Source: Sutcliffiella horikoshii (GTDB taxonomy: Bacteria; Bacillota; Bacilli; Bacillales; Bacillaceae_I). Taken from it: 64,000 bases of DNA. The translations under genes and the position numbers were made by a program. The stretch's first letter is position 1. The number at the start of each line of letters is the position of its first letter. The notes under the pieces are model-generated. The model saw only the letters and a list, made by a program, of their open reading frames with translations, was not told where the DNA came from and did no database searches. The stretch covers positions 104,001 through 168,000 of the forward strand of contig NZ_CP082918.1 in assembly GCF_019931755.1 (NCBI RefSeq). The letters run 5' to 3'. Shown here piece by piece: positions 1-11,763 of the stretch.

Positions 1-1650
<1,650 letters not shown>

Positions 1651-1738
1651 CAAATAAGTATCGAAATAAGTGAACGATATGAATATCTTGATAAGAACAC
1701 ATTATCTAGTTTTGAAGGATCAACCTTCAACTGAATAT

Positions 1739-1855
1739 GTCTGGTAATGATGGCGAAGAGGCCACACCCGTTCCCATACCGAACACGGAAGTTAAGCTCT
1801 TCAGCGCCGATGGTAGTTGGGGGATCTCCCCCTGTGAGAGTAGGACGTTGCCAGG
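1739..1855 (+). rRNA. rrf: 5S ribosomal RNA
   Basis: The gene is about 117 nt and carries the hallmark stretches CCATACCGAACACGGAAGTT and GTGAGAGTAGGACG. A 10-bp helix I pairs 1739-1748 with 1846-1855 (with some G-U pairs), which fixes the ends. It lies about 90 nt after the 23S 3' end with no tRNA between them, as in many Bacillus rRNA operons. No tRNA cluster follows; the operon ends at the terminator just downstream. Confidence 0.98.
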
Positions 1856-1867
1856 CAAATTTATAGA

Positions 1868-1903
1868 AACCAGTGCTTATATGTTTAGGCGCTGGTTTTT
1901 TTG
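1868..1903 (+). terminator. rRNA operon intrinsic terminator
   Basis: A 9-bp stem AACCAGTGC / GCGCTGGTT pairs 1868-1876 with 1889-1897 around an AT-rich loop. It is followed by a T-run broken once by G. It lies directly after the 5S gene. Confidence 0.88.
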
Positions 1904-2315
1904 TGTTTTCTTTTAGAGATTGTGGGCGGAAAAATGACAGAATCCTTGGAAAAGAAGAGGTTTTGTCATCGTAGAGCGAGAACGGTGCCAAAACAGAGGA
2001 AACGAAGCTAACTTTGTCACCATTTCACGTGCAGACCCGATAGCAGACCCGATGAGTGTAGGGGGACCCCACCATCCCCACCTTCAAAAAACACCTACCT
2101 CAAACACCATCCACCCCACCCCACACCCGCCCCTATAAAACCTCTTTTGAACAATTTTGACCAATTGACGTTTAAACAACTCCCAAAAGTGGAATTCTGT
2201 TTGAGAGAGACCCGTTCACAAAGAAACTCCCTACATCCTAACACCGACACTACATAAATGGACGCACCTAAACCCAAAACGTACAGAATGACAGTTTTTA
2301 GCGAATGGTTATCTA
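1904..2315. other. Intergenic region between rRNA operon and ctsR
   Basis: I see no credible gene here: open frames lack ribosome binding sites and family resemblance. It holds an imperfect inverted repeat (about 1934-1967, ATGACAGAA... / ...TTTTGTCAT), a 12-bp direct duplication of GCAGACCCGAT at 2031-2041 and 2043-2053, and an unusually C-rich top strand at 2063-2134. That composition differs sharply from the AT-rich surroundings. Confidence 0.6.
2114..2133 (-). other. Predicted G-quadruplex motif
   Basis: On the minus strand there are four G-runs of 4, 3, 4 and 4 separated by loops of 1, 3 and 1 nt. On the top strand the C-runs are at 2114-2117, 2119-2122, 2126-2128 and 2130-2133. This satisfies the usual G3+ N1-7 pattern and is unexpected in a genome of this composition. 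No function is implied by sequence alone. Confidence 0.6.
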
Positions 2316-2344
2316 TTGAATTTTTTCAGAAGGTCTTATATATT
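2316..2344 (+). promoter_or_regulatory. SigA promoter of the ctsR operon
   Basis: The -35 is TTGAAT (2316-2321) and the -10 is TATATT (2339-2344), with a 17-bp spacer. The predicted start near 2351 falls just before the CtsR operator, so repressor binding would block initiation. Confidence 0.8.
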
Positions 2345-2352
2345 TTACTTAT

Positions 2353-2369
2353 AGTCAAAGATAGTCAAG
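2353..2369 (+). promoter_or_regulatory. CtsR operator
   Basis: AGTCAAA-GAT-AGTCAAG matches the known CtsR heptad direct repeat (RGTCAAA-N3-RGTCAAA) with one mismatch in the last position. It overlaps the predicted +1 and early leader, upstream of the AGGAGG site at 2377-2382. This supports autoregulation of the ctsR-mcsA-mcsB-clpC operon by the repressor it encodes. Confidence 0.88.
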
Positions 2370-2387
2370 GTCAGATAGGAGGATAGC

Positions 2388-2849
2388 ATGAGAAACATAT
2401 CTGATGTCATTGAGCAATATTTGAAACAGGTGTTGGAGGGGAGCAGGGAGAATTCTGCTGAGATCAAACGCAGTGAGATTGCAGATAAGTTTGAATGTGT
2501 GCCCTCTCAGATTAATTATGTGATAAATACTAGATTTACGATTGAACGAGGATATTTGGTGGAGAGCAAGCGTGGAGGCGGCGGTTATATAAGAATTATT
2601 AAAATTAAGCCGCATGACCATTTGCAATTGATCGACCAGCTTATAGATTTAATAGATATGAGAGTTTCCCAGGCGAGTGCGGAGGATGTTATCTTTCGGT
2701 TGGTGGAAGAGAAGGTGATTTCCGCCAGGGAGGCGAAGATAATGGTTAGTGTCATGGACCGCTCTGTCTTATATTTGGGCTTGCCTGAAAGAGATGAACT
2801 ACGGGCTAGGATGTTAACGGCCATGCTGACTACACTGAAGTATCGGTAG
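2388..2849 (+). CDS. ctsR: CtsR, class III heat-shock gene repressor
   Basis: This 153-aa protein is the transcriptional repressor of clp genes in Firmicutes. It binds heptad repeats as a dimer and is inactivated by heat and by the McsB arginine kinase. The N-terminal half is a winged helix-turn-helix (about residues 10-70), with the glycine-rich wing RGGGGYIRI near 62-70 that acts as thermosensor in the family. The C-terminal half is the dimerisation / McsB-interaction domain. The start ATG follows AGGAGG by 5 nt. It is the first gene of a four-gene operon and has its own operator at 2353-2369. Confidence 0.97.
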   Translation: MRNISDVIEQYLKQVLEGSRENSAEIKRSEIADKFECVPSQINYVINTRFTIERGYLVESKRGGGGYIRIIKIKPHDHLQLIDQLIDLIDMRVSQASAEDVIFRLVEEKVISAREAKIMVSVMDRSVLYLGLPERDELRARMLTAMLTTLKYR

Positions 2850-2860
2850 GGGGGATAAAA

Positions 2861-3409
2861 ATGGTATGCCAAGAATGTAATGAGCGTCCAGCTGCTTTGC
2901 ATTTTACAAAAATTATTAATGGTGAAAAATCCGAGATTCATATATGTGAGCAATGTGCTCAAGAAAAAGGCAGTATGTCGATGTTTACTGGTGGATCAGG
3001 TTTTTCCATCAATAACCTGATTGCCGGGTTGTTGAATACGGAACAGGCAATTCCCAATCCTCAACACGAAGACCTTGAGCAGCGCAAGATTTTGCAGTGT
3101 GAGCGCTGTAAGATGACGTTTCCGCAGTTTACGAAAATTGGGCGGTTTGGTTGTTCGGAATGTTATCATACTTTTTCCGACAAGATGCAGCCAATTTTAA
3201 AAAGGCTGCACAGTGGAAACACGGTACATGCCGGGAAGATTCCGAAAAGAATCGGCGGGAGCATGCATGTGAGGAAAGAAATTGATGCGCTGAGAGAAGA
3301 ATTACAAGAACTTATTTTACAGGAAGAATTCGAGAGTGCGGCGAATACTAGAGATAGAATCAGAGAATTGGAAAGACAATTAAGTGAAAAAAGAGAGGGG
3401 GAGCAGTAA
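2861..3409 (+). CDS. mcsA: McsA, zinc-binding activator of McsB
   Basis: A 182-aa adaptor that stimulates the protein-arginine kinase McsB and modulates CtsR/ClpC. Four CXXC pairs are visible: C3/C6, C29/C32, C80/C83 and C98/C101, consistent with zinc binding. A UVR-like coiled segment lies near residues 140-175 (ELILQEEFESAANTRDRIRE), the ClpC-interacting type of motif. It begins 11 nt after the ctsR stop and its stop abuts the mcsB start, so translational coupling is likely. Confidence 0.95.
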   Translation: MVCQECNERPAALHFTKIINGEKSEIHICEQCAQEKGSMSMFTGGSGFSINNLIAGLLNTEQAIPNPQHEDLEQRKILQCERCKMTFPQFTKIGRFGCSECYHTFSDKMQPILKRLHSGNTVHAGKIPKRIGGSMHVRKEIDALREELQELILQEEFESAANTRDRIRELERQLSEKREGEQ

Positions 3410-4474
3410 ATGTCTCTTGAACACTTTTTGAATAATGCGGTCAGTTCCTGGATGAAGCAGGAGGGCCCGGATTCAGATATCGTCCTTAGCAGCAGGGTAA
3501 GGCTAGCTAGAAATTTAGAAAAGATGCAGTTTCCGACAGTGTCGAGCAACGAGGAAGCGCAGCAGATTGTGGATATCATGAAACAGCATTTTGGAGAAAT
3601 GAAGTTTCAGGATCTCGGGGAGCTGGAGTTTCTTCTTATGGAGGAATTGAATGCTTTAGAGAAGCGGGTGTTGGTAGAAAAGCACTTGATCAGTCCACAA
3701 CTGGCGGAGGATTCGGCATTTGGAGCATGTTTGTTATCACCGAATGAAGAAGTGAGCATTATGATAAATGAGGAGGATCATATCAGGATTCAATGCTTGT
3801 TTCCCGGCCTGCAGTTGAATGAAGCGTTGCAGGTAGCCAATTCATTGGATGATTGGATAGAAGAAAAGATTGATTATGCGTTTGATGAAAAACGAGGATA
3901 CTTAACGAGCTGCCCGACAAATGTGGGAACGGGGCTCCGCGCTTCGGTCATGATGCACTTGCCCGCACTGGTGCTGACGCAGCAGATGAACAGAATTGTT
4001 CCGGCAATTAATCAATTGGGATTAGTTGTTAGAGGAATTTATGGGGAAGGTAGCGAAGCTTTAGGAAACATCTTTCAAATTTCCAACCAAATGACACTCG
4101 GCAAGTCAGAAGAGGATATTGTACAGGACCTTATGGGTGTTGTGCAGCAACTTATTTCACAAGAGCGTTCTGCCAGGGAAGCATTAGTCAAAACTTCGAA
4201 CATACAATTAGAAGATAGGGTATTTCGCTCATATGGATTATTGGCACACAGTCGTATCATGGAAACGAAAGAGGCGGCAAAATGTTTGTCGAATGTCCGG
4301 CTAGGTATAGATTTAGGCTATATCACCGACATTTCCAGATCAATTTTGAATGAATTAATGATATTAACTCAACCGGGCTTCTTGCAGCAATATGCTGGAG
4401 GGCCATTAAAGCCTAATGAAAGAGATGTTCGCAGGGCCAGCTTGATTCGGGAAAGAATGCGATTAAATAGATAA
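3410..4474 (+). CDS. mcsB: McsB, protein-arginine kinase
   Basis: A 354-aa member of the phosphagen (guanido) kinase fold that phosphorylates arginines on CtsR and on misfolded proteins, marking them for ClpCP. The nucleotide-binding arginine segment [11 protein letters not shown] is near residues 26-36 and the [13 protein letters not shown] block near 167-179 carries the catalytic-type cysteine and arginine. The C-terminal [13 protein letters not shown] resembles the phosphoarginine-sensing end of the family. The ATG immediately follows the mcsA stop; the ribosome binding site AGAGGGGGAG lies inside mcsA. Confidence 0.97.
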   Translation: MSLEHFLNNAVSSWMKQEGPDSDIVLSSRVRLARNLEKMQFPTVSSNEEAQQIVDIMKQHFGEMKFQDLGELEFLLMEELNALEKRVLVEKHLISPQLAEDSAFGACLLSPNEEVSIMINEEDHIRIQCLFPGLQLNEALQVANSLDDWIEEKIDYAFDEKRGYLTSCPTNVGTGLRASVMMHLPALVLTQQMNRIVPAINQLGLVVRGIYGEGSEALGNIFQISNQMTLGKSEEDIVQDLMGVVQQLISQERSAREALVKTSNIQLEDRVFRSYGLLAHSRIMETKEAAKCLSNVRLGIDLGYITDISRSILNELMILTQPGFLQQYAGGPLKPNERDVRRASLIRERMRLNR

Positions 4475-4496
4475 ATTATTCGGGAGGCGAATGGAT

Positions 4497-6935
4497 ATGA
4501 TGTTTGGTCGATTTACAGAAAGAGCTCAAAAAGTATTGGCATTGGCACAGGAAGAGGCATTGCGCCTAAGCCATAATAATATTGGAACAGAGCATATCCT
4601 GCTTGGACTGGTCAGAGAAGGGGAAGGGATTGCTGCAAAAGCATTGATCGCCCTTGGCTTAGGACCGGAAAAAATACAAAAAGAAGTAGAAAACCTCATT
4701 GGCAGAGGACAGGACAGTGGTCAGTCGATTCCTCACTACACGCCAAGAGCGAAGAAGGTAATCGAGCTATCCATGGATGAAGCGCGTAAACTTGGTCATT
4801 CCTATGTAGGAACAGAGCATGTATTGCTTGGCCTGATCCGTGAGGGAGAAGGGGTTGCGGCACGCGTATTGAACAACTTGGGAGTGAGCTTGAACAAGGC
4901 GCGCCAGCAGGTGTTACAACTGCTTGGAAGCAACGAGTCTTCCGGAGGACATCAGGGTGGTGCTTCTGCTAATGTGAACACGCCTACCCTTGATAGCCTG
5001 GCAAGGGACCTGACTGCGGTAGCACGGGAAGGCAGCTTGGATCCAGTTATCGGACGAAGCAAAGAAATTCAGCGTGTGATAGAAGTACTTAGCCGCAGAA
5101 CGAAAAACAACCCTGTATTGATCGGGGAGCCTGGTGTAGGTAAAACGGCCATTGCTGAAGGACTTGCACAGCAAATCGTGAGCAATGAAGTTCCGGAAAT
5201 CCTTCGAGATAAACGCGTGATGACACTCGACATGGGTACGGTTGTTGCTGGTACAAAATATCGTGGAGAGTTTGAGGACCGCTTGAAGAAGGTGATGGAT
5301 GAGATCCGTCAAGCTGGTAACATCATTCTTTTCATTGACGAACTTCATACATTGATCGGTGCCGGTGGAGCGGAGGGTGCCATTGACGCATCCAACATCT
5401 TAAAACCATCCTTAGCGCGTGGAGAGTTGCAATGTATCGGTGCAACAACGCTTGATGAGTACCGTAAATATATCGAAAAAGATGCAGCACTTGAGCGCAG
5501 ATTCCAGCCGATCACAGTAGATGAGCCGACAGCAGCTGAGTCCATTCAAATTCTGACAGGACTGCGCGACCGTTATGAAGCGCATCATCGTGTATCCATC
5601 ACAGATGAAGCGATTGAGCAGGCGGTTAAACTTTCCGACCGTTACATTTCTGACCGCTTCCTGCCGGATAAAGCGATCGACTTGATTGATGAGGCAGGCT
5701 CAAAAGTACGTCTTCGTTCCTTCACCACTCCTCCTAACTTGAAGGAGTTAGAAGTGAAGCTGGAATCTGTTCGAAACGAAAAGGATGCTGCCGTGCAGAG
5801 CCAGGAGTTTGAAAAAGCTGCCTCTTTAAGAGATACAGAGCAGCGTCTTCGTGAACAACTAGAAGAAACGAAGAAAACGTGGAAAGAAAAGCAGGGACAA
5901 GAGAATTCTGAGGTGACAGTGGAAGATATTGCGATGGTTGTATCCAGCTGGACGGGAATTCCAGTATCAAAACTTGCACAAACAGAAACAGATAAACTGT
6001 TAAACATGGAATCTTTATTGCACTCCCGTGTTATCGGGCAGGATGAAGCGGTTAAAGCTGTATCGAAAGCCGTTCGCCGTGCACGTGCCGGCTTGAAAGA
6101 TCCAAAGCGTCCGATTGGTTCCTTCATATTCCTTGGACCAACTGGGGTAGGTAAAACGGAGCTTGCAAGAGCACTGGCGGAATCTATCTTCGGTGATGAG
6201 GATGCAATGATCCGTATTGATATGTCCGAATACATGGAGAAGCATTCGACTTCCCGTCTTGTTGGTTCCCCTCCAGGATATGTCGGGTATGATGAGGGCG
6301 GCCAGTTGACGGAGAAAGTTCGCCGCAAACCGTATTCTGTTATTCTTTTAGACGAAATTGAAAAAGCACATCCTGATGTGTTTAATATTCTTTTACAAGT
6401 GTTAGAGGATGGCCGTCTGACAGATTCGAAAGGTCGTACAGTGGACTTCCGCAACACGCTTGTCATTATGACATCAAATGTTGGGGCAGACGCATTGAAG
6501 CGCAACAAATATGTCGGCTTTAATGTTCAGGATGAGAACCAGAACTATAAAGACATGAAAGGGAAAGTGATGGAAGAGCTGAAAAAGGCGTTCCGTCCGG
6601 AGTTCCTGAACCGTGTCGATGAAATGATTGTGTTCCACTCTTTAGAGAAAACACACTTAAAAGAAATCGTGACTCTGCTTTCCGAGCAGTTAACGAAACG
6701 TCTGAAAGAGCAGGATATCGATCTGGAGCTGACAGAAGCTGCGAAAGAGAAGATTTCAGAAGAAGGCTACGATCCGGAATACGGTGCAAGACCGTTACGC
6801 CGTGCCATCCAAAAGCATGTGGAGGATAAGCTTTCAGAAGAGCTGTTAAAAGGTAATATCGAGAAAGGCAAGAAAATCTCCTTGGATGTTGTAGACGGGG
6901 AATTTGTTGTCCGTGATGTGGAAATAGTAAAATAA
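4497..6935 (+). CDS. clpC: ClpC, AAA+ unfoldase of the ClpCP protease
   Basis: This Hsp100 ATPase unfolds arginine-phosphorylated and adaptor-delivered proteins for ClpP. It has an N-domain with two Clp repeats (about 1-145), a first AAA+ module with Walker A GEPGVGKT at 210-217, a middle UVR coiled coil (about 410-460), and a second AAA+ module with Walker A GPTGVGKT at 547-554. The FGF-type ClpP loop appears here as VGFNV. I choose ATG 4497 (MMFGRFTER, 812 aa) over ATG 4491 because GGGAGG at 4482-4487 is 9 nt from 4497 but only 3 nt from 4491. Last gene of the CtsR operon. Confidence 0.97.
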   Translation: MMFGRFTERAQKVLALAQEEALRLSHNNIGTEHILLGLVREGEGIAAKALIALGLGPEKIQKEVENLIGRGQDSGQSIPHYTPRAKKVIELSMDEARKLGHSYVGTEHVLLGLIREGEGVAARVLNNLGVSLNKARQQVLQLLGSNESSGGHQGGASANVNTPTLDSLARDLTAVAREGSLDPVIGRSKEIQRVIEVLSRRTKNNPVLIGEPGVGKTAIAEGLAQQIVSNEVPEILRDKRVMTLDMGTVVAGTKYRGEFEDRLKKVMDEIRQAGNIILFIDELHTLIGAGGAEGAIDASNILKPSLARGELQCIGATTLDEYRKYIEKDAALERRFQPITVDEPTAAESIQILTGLRDRYEAHHRVSITDEAIEQAVKLSDRYISDRFLPDKAIDLIDEAGSKVRLRSFTTPPNLKELEVKLESVRNEKDAAVQSQEFEKAASLRDTEQRLREQLEETKKTWKEKQGQENSEVTVEDIAMVVSSWTGIPVSKLAQTETDKLLNMESLLHSRVIGQDEAVKAVSKAVRRARAGLKDPKRPIGSFIFLGPTGVGKTELARALAESIFGDEDAMIRIDMSEYMEKHSTSRLVGSPPGYVGYDEGGQLTEKVRRKPYSVILLDEIEKAHPDVFNILLQVLEDGRLTDSKGRTVDFRNTLVIMTSNVGADALKRNKYVGFNVQDENQNYKDMKGKVMEELKKAFRPEFLNRVDEMIVFHSLEKTHLKEIVTLLSEQLTKRLKEQDIDLELTEAAKEKISEEGYDPEYGARPLRRAIQKHVEDKLSEELLKGNIEKGKKISLDVVDGEFVVRDVEIVK

Positions 6936-6968
6936 GGTTGCTGGTCGTTTGCATGGCTGTATAGAAGT

Positions 6969-7005
6969 GGAGGTAAGCCCGTGATACAAGGGCTTTCCTC
7001 CTTTC
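6969..7005 (+). terminator. Terminator after clpC
   Basis: A 12-bp stem GGAGGTAAGCCC (6969-6980) / GGGCTTTCCTCC (6990-7001), with one T-T mismatch, is followed by TTTCTT. It separates the ctsR operon from radA. Confidence 0.85.
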
Positions 7006-7133
7006 TTGTATTTTCCAATAGTTTAGATTAGCGTAATTTATGTGAAATAAGGTATCATAAAAGAAGGAAAACAATGGTATTTTTATAACACTCTTTTCAT
7101 AAAGATTATTGTTCATATAGAGAGGATTTTTGG

Positions 7134-8510
7134 ATGGCAAAGCGTAAGACAAAGTTTATGTGTAAGGAATGCGGGTATGAGTCACCTAAGTGGATGGGGA
7201 AGTGTCCCGGGTGCAACGCGTGGAATACAATGGTGGAGGAACTAGAAGAGTCCAGAACGCCGAGGCGCGGTGGTTTTACGACCACTTCCTCAACATTGGC
7301 AAGAAAAGCAGAATCCATCACGAAAGTGGAGAATATTAAACAGTCAAGGATTTATACAGATATGGAAGAGTGCAATAGAGTGCTTGGAGGCGGATTAGTC
7401 CAAGGGTCGCTTGTACTGATCGGGGGAGACCCTGGCATCGGAAAGTCGACTTTATTGCTGCAGGTATGCTGTCAATTGGCATTAAAAAAACATCGTGTCC
7501 TATACATATCCGGGGAAGAATCTGTTCAACAGACAAAGCTGCGGGCAGATCGTTTAGGAGTACAGGCAGAAGAGTTGTTTGTTTTGTCAGAAACGGACTT
7601 TGAGCTTGTTGCAAAAGCGGTGGACGATGTACAGCCGACCTTGCTTGTTGTCGATTCCATTCAAACGGTTTACCACCCTGCTGTTACCTCCGCTCCAGGG
7701 AGTGTGTCGCAGGTCAGGGAGTGTACGGCTGAACTGATGAGGATTGCAAAGACAAAGAATATTGCCGTCTTCATCGTAGGGCATGTCACTAAAGAAGGAT
7801 CTATCGCAGGACCGCGTCTTCTCGAACATATGGTAGACACGGTGTTATATTTTGAAGGAGAAAGACACCATACTTATCGTATTTTGCGTTCGGTGAAAAA
7901 TAGATTCGGTTCGACGAATGAGATTGGTATTTTTGAAATGAAAGAAGAGGGTTTGACGGAAGTAAAGAACCCCTCAGAAATCTTTTTAGAAGAACGGTCA
8001 AAAGGAGCTGCAGGTTCCACAGTTGTAGCATCCATGGAAGGTACAAGGCCCGTATTGGTGGAAATCCAGGCATTGATCTCTCCAACAGGTTATGGAAATC
8101 CAAGAAGAATGGCGACAGGAATCGATCACAACAGGGTATCGCTTATTATGGCGGTACTTGAAAAAAGAGTCGGGCTGTTGCTTCAAAACCAGGATGCCTA
8201 CTTGAAAGTGGCAGGAGGGGTAAAACTCGATGAACCGGCCATCGACCTCGCAGTAGCGGTCAGCATTGCTTCCAGCTTCCGCAATCAAACTTCTGAACCT
8301 ACAGATGTGGTGATTGGCGAAGTAGGACTGACAGGTGAAATCAGACGGGTATCACGTATTGAACAACGCGTTCAAGAAGCGGCAAAGCTTGGATTCAAAC
8401 GAGTGATCATACCGGCGAAAAACCTGGGAGGTTGGACCATACCGAAAGAGGTTAATGTCATTGGCGTTAACACCATCGAGCAGGCTCTTCAATATACTCT
8501 AGGGGGATAG
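7134..8510 (+). CDS. radA: RadA/Sms, DNA repair ATPase / branch-migration helicase
   Basis: This 458-aa RecA-like protein processes recombination intermediates. It shows an N-terminal C4 zinc finger (CKEC...CPGC, residues 10-30), a Walker [11 protein letters not shown] near 97-106, the RadA-specific [11 protein letters not shown] motif near 255-265, and a C-terminal Lon-protease-like domain ([27 protein letters not shown]). The length is typical. The ATG follows GAGAGGATTTTTGG. The stop is only 2 nt before disA, so the two genes are co-transcribed; RadA and DisA are known functional partners in DNA integrity checkpoints. Confidence 0.97.
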   Translation: MAKRKTKFMCKECGYESPKWMGKCPGCNAWNTMVEELEESRTPRRGGFTTTSSTLARKAESITKVENIKQSRIYTDMEECNRVLGGGLVQGSLVLIGGDPGIGKSTLLLQVCCQLALKKHRVLYISGEESVQQTKLRADRLGVQAEELFVLSETDFELVAKAVDDVQPTLLVVDSIQTVYHPAVTSAPGSVSQVRECTAELMRIAKTKNIAVFIVGHVTKEGSIAGPRLLEHMVDTVLYFEGERHHTYRILRSVKNRFGSTNEIGIFEMKEEGLTEVKNPSEIFLEERSKGAAGSTVVASMEGTRPVLVEIQALISPTGYGNPRRMATGIDHNRVSLIMAVLEKRVGLLLQNQDAYLKVAGGVKLDEPAIDLAVAVSIASSFRNQTSEPTDVVIGEVGLTGEIRRVSRIEQRVQEAAKLGFKRVIIPAKNLGGWTIPKEVNVIGVNTIEQALQYTLGG

Positions 8511-8512
8511 AG

Positions 8513-9586
8513 ATGGAAGAACAACGGCAGAAAGAAAAAATAATGGCAGATACGTTACAGTTTATTGCTCCCGGAACACCTATTCGGGAAGGGATCAACA
8601 ATATTCTTCGTTCCCAAACCGGCGGACTTGTGGTCGTGGGATTCAATGATAAAGTGAAAGATATGGTAGATGGCGGTTTTTCGATCAATTGTCCATTCAG
8701 CCCTGCCTACGTATATGAATTGGCCAAAATGGATGGTGCCATCATCTTGAATGAAAAAGGGACGAAAATACTCTATGCCAATGCGCAATTAACACCCAAT
8801 CCCACGATCATTTCCACTGAAACAGGAATGAGGCACCGAACAGCAGAACGTGTGGCGAAGCAGACGGGCTGTCTTGTTGTCGCCATATCTCAGCGCCGTA
8901 ATGTCATTACCTTGTATAAAGGCGACTTCCGTTATGCGTTGCGTGATATCGGGGTTATTTTTACAAAAGCAAATCAGGCGATTCAAACATTGGAAAAATA
9001 TAAAACCGTACTAGATCAAGGGATTACCAATCTTGGTGCTTTAGAATTTGAAGAACAGGTATCATTATCGGAACTTTTACAGGTGATACACCGTATAGAA
9101 ATGGTACTACGAATTAAAAATGAAATACTAAGCTATATCAATGAACTTGGAACGGAAGGCAGACTAATTCGACTGCAAATGACGGAACTCCTTGCCCACA
9201 TTGAAGAAGAGGCCATTCTCCTCATCAAAGATTATTGCATTGATAAAGAGATGGATGCGTTCATGATTCTAAGACGATTGCAGGAGTTGGCAAATACCGA
9301 CCTATTAGATGATGCAGTTATTTTAAAGATGCTTGGGTATTCAGGGTTTATGAATCCGGACGAAATCGTCCTGCCAAGAGGTTATAGAGTATTGCATAAG
9401 ATTCCGAGACTTCCACCGCTTGTCATCGAAAACCTTATCTGCAGGTTCTGGAATTTAAAGCAGATTCTGAACGCTACAGTGGAGGAACTAGATGATGTGG
9501 ATGGGATTGGTGAGGTACGAGCCCGTAAAATCAAAGAGGGATTGAAACGAATACAAGATCAACTACAAATAGACCGACAAATGTAA
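8513..9586 (+). CDS. disA: DisA, DNA-integrity scanning diadenylate cyclase
   Basis: A 357-aa protein that makes c-di-AMP from two ATP and scans DNA; branched DNA inhibits the cyclase. The N-terminal DAC domain shows the signature MDGAIIL (near 73-79) and [16 protein letters not shown] (near 105-120). A helical linker is followed by a C-terminal helix-hairpin-helix DNA-binding domain ([19 protein letters not shown], near 328-346). The start lies 2 nt after radA, with its ribosome binding site (CTAGGGGGATAG) inside the radA end. Confidence 0.97.
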   Translation: MEEQRQKEKIMADTLQFIAPGTPIREGINNILRSQTGGLVVVGFNDKVKDMVDGGFSINCPFSPAYVYELAKMDGAIILNEKGTKILYANAQLTPNPTIISTETGMRHRTAERVAKQTGCLVVAISQRRNVITLYKGDFRYALRDIGVIFTKANQAIQTLEKYKTVLDQGITNLGALEFEEQVSLSELLQVIHRIEMVLRIKNEILSYINELGTEGRLIRLQMTELLAHIEEEAILLIKDYCIDKEMDAFMILRRLQELANTDLLDDAVILKMLGYSGFMNPDEIVLPRGYRVLHKIPRLPPLVIENLICRFWNLKQILNATVEELDDVDGIGEVRARKIKEGLKRIQDQLQIDRQM

Positions 9587-9667
9587 GCCGTAAAATCAGG
9601 AATGTGACAAAATCCTTACAAAAGTAAATTAAAAGTTTTTTCGACGTTTTATTTAAAGGAAACTGTT

Positions 9668-9673
9668 TATAAT
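9668..9673 (+). promoter_or_regulatory. Possible -10 element for yacL
   Basis: TATAAT at 9668-9673 in an AT-rich 107-bp gap after disA. No good -35 is present at 17-18 bp; the best TTCGAC (9640-9645) is 22 bp away. It could be an activator-dependent or non-functional element. Confidence 0.35.
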
Positions 9674-9693
9674 GAATAAAGGGAGGTGAGGCA

Positions 9694-10785
9694 ATGTTAA
9701 GGCGTACGGTTCAACTGTTCTTTTTAATTCTTGGCGGAACATTGGGGATCTTTTTTATTCCCGAGCTGTTTTCACTCTTGAATCTAGGGGATATCCCTTT
9801 TCTTACTAAGCCTTATACTGTTGCTATTTTAGGAGCAATTATATTTTTTATCCTTACTTTTTGGTTAGTGGATTATGTTGTAGGATTCATTAAATGGATT
9901 GAGGAATCTTTAGTGAAAGCGCCTGTTACCGATGTGTTATTTGGTAGTTTAGGACTGATTTTTGGACTTATTGTCGCTTATCTGGCAGTTATTCCTTTAG
10001 AGAGAATCCCATTTGTCAGCGCCATATTCCCTATTTTCATTACCATTCTATTAGGATATCTTGGTTTTCAAGTAGGCTTTAAAAAACGAGACGAATTGGT
10101 GAATTTATTTTCGATCTCCTCAAAATTCGGTAAGAAAAAATCAGTAGAAGATGACGAGTTGGATTTATCTTCAAAGAAGCTGAAAATCTTGGATACGAGC
10201 GTTATTATTGACGGCAGGGTTGCAGATATTTGCCAAACCGGCTTTCTGGAAGGGACCATCGTCATTCCGCGATTTGTTCTGGAAGAGCTTCAGCATATCG
10301 CCGATTCTTCTGATGTATTAAAACGAAATCGTGGTCGACGTGGGTTGGATATCCTAAACAGGATCCAAAAAGAATTAGCGATAAAAGTAGAGATATATGA
10401 AGGCAATTTTGAAGATATCCAGGAAGTGGATTCAAAGCTTGTGAAGCTGGCAAAATTGACCTCTGGTGTAGTCGTTACCAATGACTTTAACTTAAATAAA
10501 GTATGTGAGCTTCAAAGTGTGGAAGTGCTGAATATAAACGATCTTGCCAATGCAGTAAAGCCGGTCGTCCTTCCTGGTGAAGAGCTTACGGTACAAGTCA
10601 TCAAAGACGGTAAAGAACATAATCAAGGTGTCGCGTACCTTGATGACGGTACCATGATTGTCGTGGAAGAAGGCCGTGATTATATCGGCAAGCACATTCA
10701 GGTATTAGTCACAAGTGTGCTTCAGACATCTGCCGGACGAATGATCTTTGCCAAGCCCAAACAACTAGAACGGGCAGCGTTATAA
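9694..10785 (+). CDS. yacL: YacL, membrane-anchored PIN/TRAM-domain protein
   Basis: A 363-aa protein with about four hydrophobic segments in residues 1-130, then a PIN nuclease-like domain starting at [16 protein letters not shown] (near 165-180; aspartates typical of PIN metal sites) and continuing through [15 protein letters not shown]-terminal TRAM domain follows ([22 protein letters not shown]). The family is widespread in Firmicutes as PilT/PIN-TRAM; a ribonuclease or RNA-binding role is inferred from the domains, not proven here. Strong ribosome binding site GGGAGGTGA. Confidence 0.93.
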   Translation: MLRRTVQLFFLILGGTLGIFFIPELFSLLNLGDIPFLTKPYTVAILGAIIFFILTFWLVDYVVGFIKWIEESLVKAPVTDVLFGSLGLIFGLIVAYLAVIPLERIPFVSAIFPIFITILLGYLGFQVGFKKRDELVNLFSISSKFGKKKSVEDDELDLSSKKLKILDTSVIIDGRVADICQTGFLEGTIVIPRFVLEELQHIADSSDVLKRNRGRRGLDILNRIQKELAIKVEIYEGNFEDIQEVDSKLVKLAKLTSGVVVTNDFNLNKVCELQSVEVLNINDLANAVKPVVLPGEELTVQVIKDGKEHNQGVAYLDDGTMIVVEEGRDYIGKHIQVLVTSVLQTSAGRMIFAKPKQLERAAL

Positions 10786-10802
10786 GTAAATAAGAGTAAC
10801 CC

Positions 10803-10845
10803 TTACCCTCTTAAGCTCTGCTTAGAGGGTATAAGTTATTTTGTG
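10803..10845 (+). terminator. Possible terminator after yacL
   Basis: Inverted repeat TACCCTCTTAAG / CTTAGAGGGTA with loop CTCTG, followed by a weak T-rich stretch (AAGTTATTTTGTG). It would give partial termination before ispD. Confidence 0.5.
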
Positions 10846-10876
10846 CTAAAATTCAACACCCACGGGAGAGTATATA

Positions 10877-11554
10877 ATGAACTATCAAGTAATCGTACTA
10901 GCAGCAGGACAGGGGAAACGGATGAAGGCAGGAAAAAACAAGCAGTTCATCGAGCTTGAGGGGAAACCTGTCATCATACATACCCTCTCCGTCTTTGAAG
11001 CGGATCCTTGGTGCAGTGAAATCAAACTAGTCATCAATGAAAAAGAAAAAGATATATTCAAAGAACTTTTACACCAATATCCAGTACAAAAAATAAAAGA
11101 AATGGTCATTGGTGGAGAAGAGCGGCAAGATAGCGTGTATAATGGGCTTACATCGTTTCAATCAGCAGAAATTGTACTGGTTCATGATGGAGCAAGGCCT
11201 TTTATTTCACAGGAAGTCATTCACCATCTAGTGGAAAAAGCGTCCAAAGAAGGGGCAGCTATTGTAGGGGTGCCTGTTAAAGATACAATTAAACGCGTCA
11301 GCAAGGCGGGAGTGGTGGAAGAAACGGTGGAACGGTCCAGCTTATGGTCCATTCAAACACCACAAGCTTTTCGTTATCCGGTCCTTAAAGAAGCCCATGA
11401 AAAAGCAAAAACAGAGAACTACTTAGGAACCGACGAAGCAAGTCTCGTAGAACGAATTCAAGTGCCGGTACACATCGTAGAAGGCGAATACGAAAACTTC
11501 AAACTAACCACACCCGAAGACCTAATCCTTGCAAAAGCTTTTTTACAAAAATAA
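10877..11554 (+). CDS. ispD: IspD, 2-C-methyl-D-erythritol 4-phosphate cytidylyltransferase
   Basis: A 225-aa cytidylyltransferase of the MEP isoprenoid pathway (MEP + CTP to CDP-ME). The nucleotide-binding signature LAAGQGKRMKAGKNKQFIEL is at residues 8-27. The VHDGARPFI motif is near 101-109 and TPQAFRYPVLKEAH follows. Cytosolic. It precedes ispF, the enzyme two steps later in the pathway, but a repeat element (11590-11725) now separates genes that are usually adjacent. Confidence 0.96.
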   Translation: MNYQVIVLAAGQGKRMKAGKNKQFIELEGKPVIIHTLSVFEADPWCSEIKLVINEKEKDIFKELLHQYPVQKIKEMVIGGEERQDSVYNGLTSFQSAEIVLVHDGARPFISQEVIHHLVEKASKEGAAIVGVPVKDTIKRVSKAGVVEETVERSSLWSIQTPQAFRYPVLKEAHEKAKTENYLGTDEASLVERIQVPVHIVEGEYENFKLTTPEDLILAKAFLQK

Positions 11555-11589
11555 TTCTATGGAAATGTAACAGATTATATTAAGCCGTA

Positions 11590-11725
11590 AACCCCTGTAG
11601 ATTGGAGTGCAAGGTGTGAAACTCCGGAGGGAGGTAGCGGTAGGTTGAGACCCCGCAACGAAGTGAGGAGGCTCAAGCACCGCCCCTCGGAAAGCGAACA
11701 CCTGGAACGGAAATTTACAGGAGTT
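11590..11725 (+). repeat. Long-hairpin intergenic repeat, subtype A, copy 1
   Basis: A 136-bp element whose ends are inverted repeats: AACCCCTGTA (11590-11599) against TACAGGAGTT (11716-11725), one mismatch. Nested inside are AAGGTGT/ACACCT, CGGT..TTGAG/CTCAAG.ACCG, and the central GAGACCCCGCAACGAAGTG. The whole element could fold into one long imperfect hairpin. A close relative is at 51701-51840; the same core in a second subtype is at 12261-12388 and, inverted, at 51489-51619. Confidence 0.88.
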
Positions 11726-11763
11726 AATCAGACTATAAATACATATAAATGGAGAGGTGCACT

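Noticed and set aside
2160..2200. SigB promoter for ctsR
   Set aside because: A GTTTAA-like -35 is present (about 2170) but no GGGTAT-type -10 at proper spacing.
2095..2277. 60-aa minus-strand open frame rich in Gly, Val and Trp
   Set aside because: It comes from the C-rich tract (G-rich on the minus strand) and has no ribosome binding site or family match.
5642..6508. 288-codon open frame on the minus strand inside clpC
   Set aside because: It mirrors the codon pattern of clpC, has no ribosome binding site, and its translation shows no domain. It is an antisense shadow.
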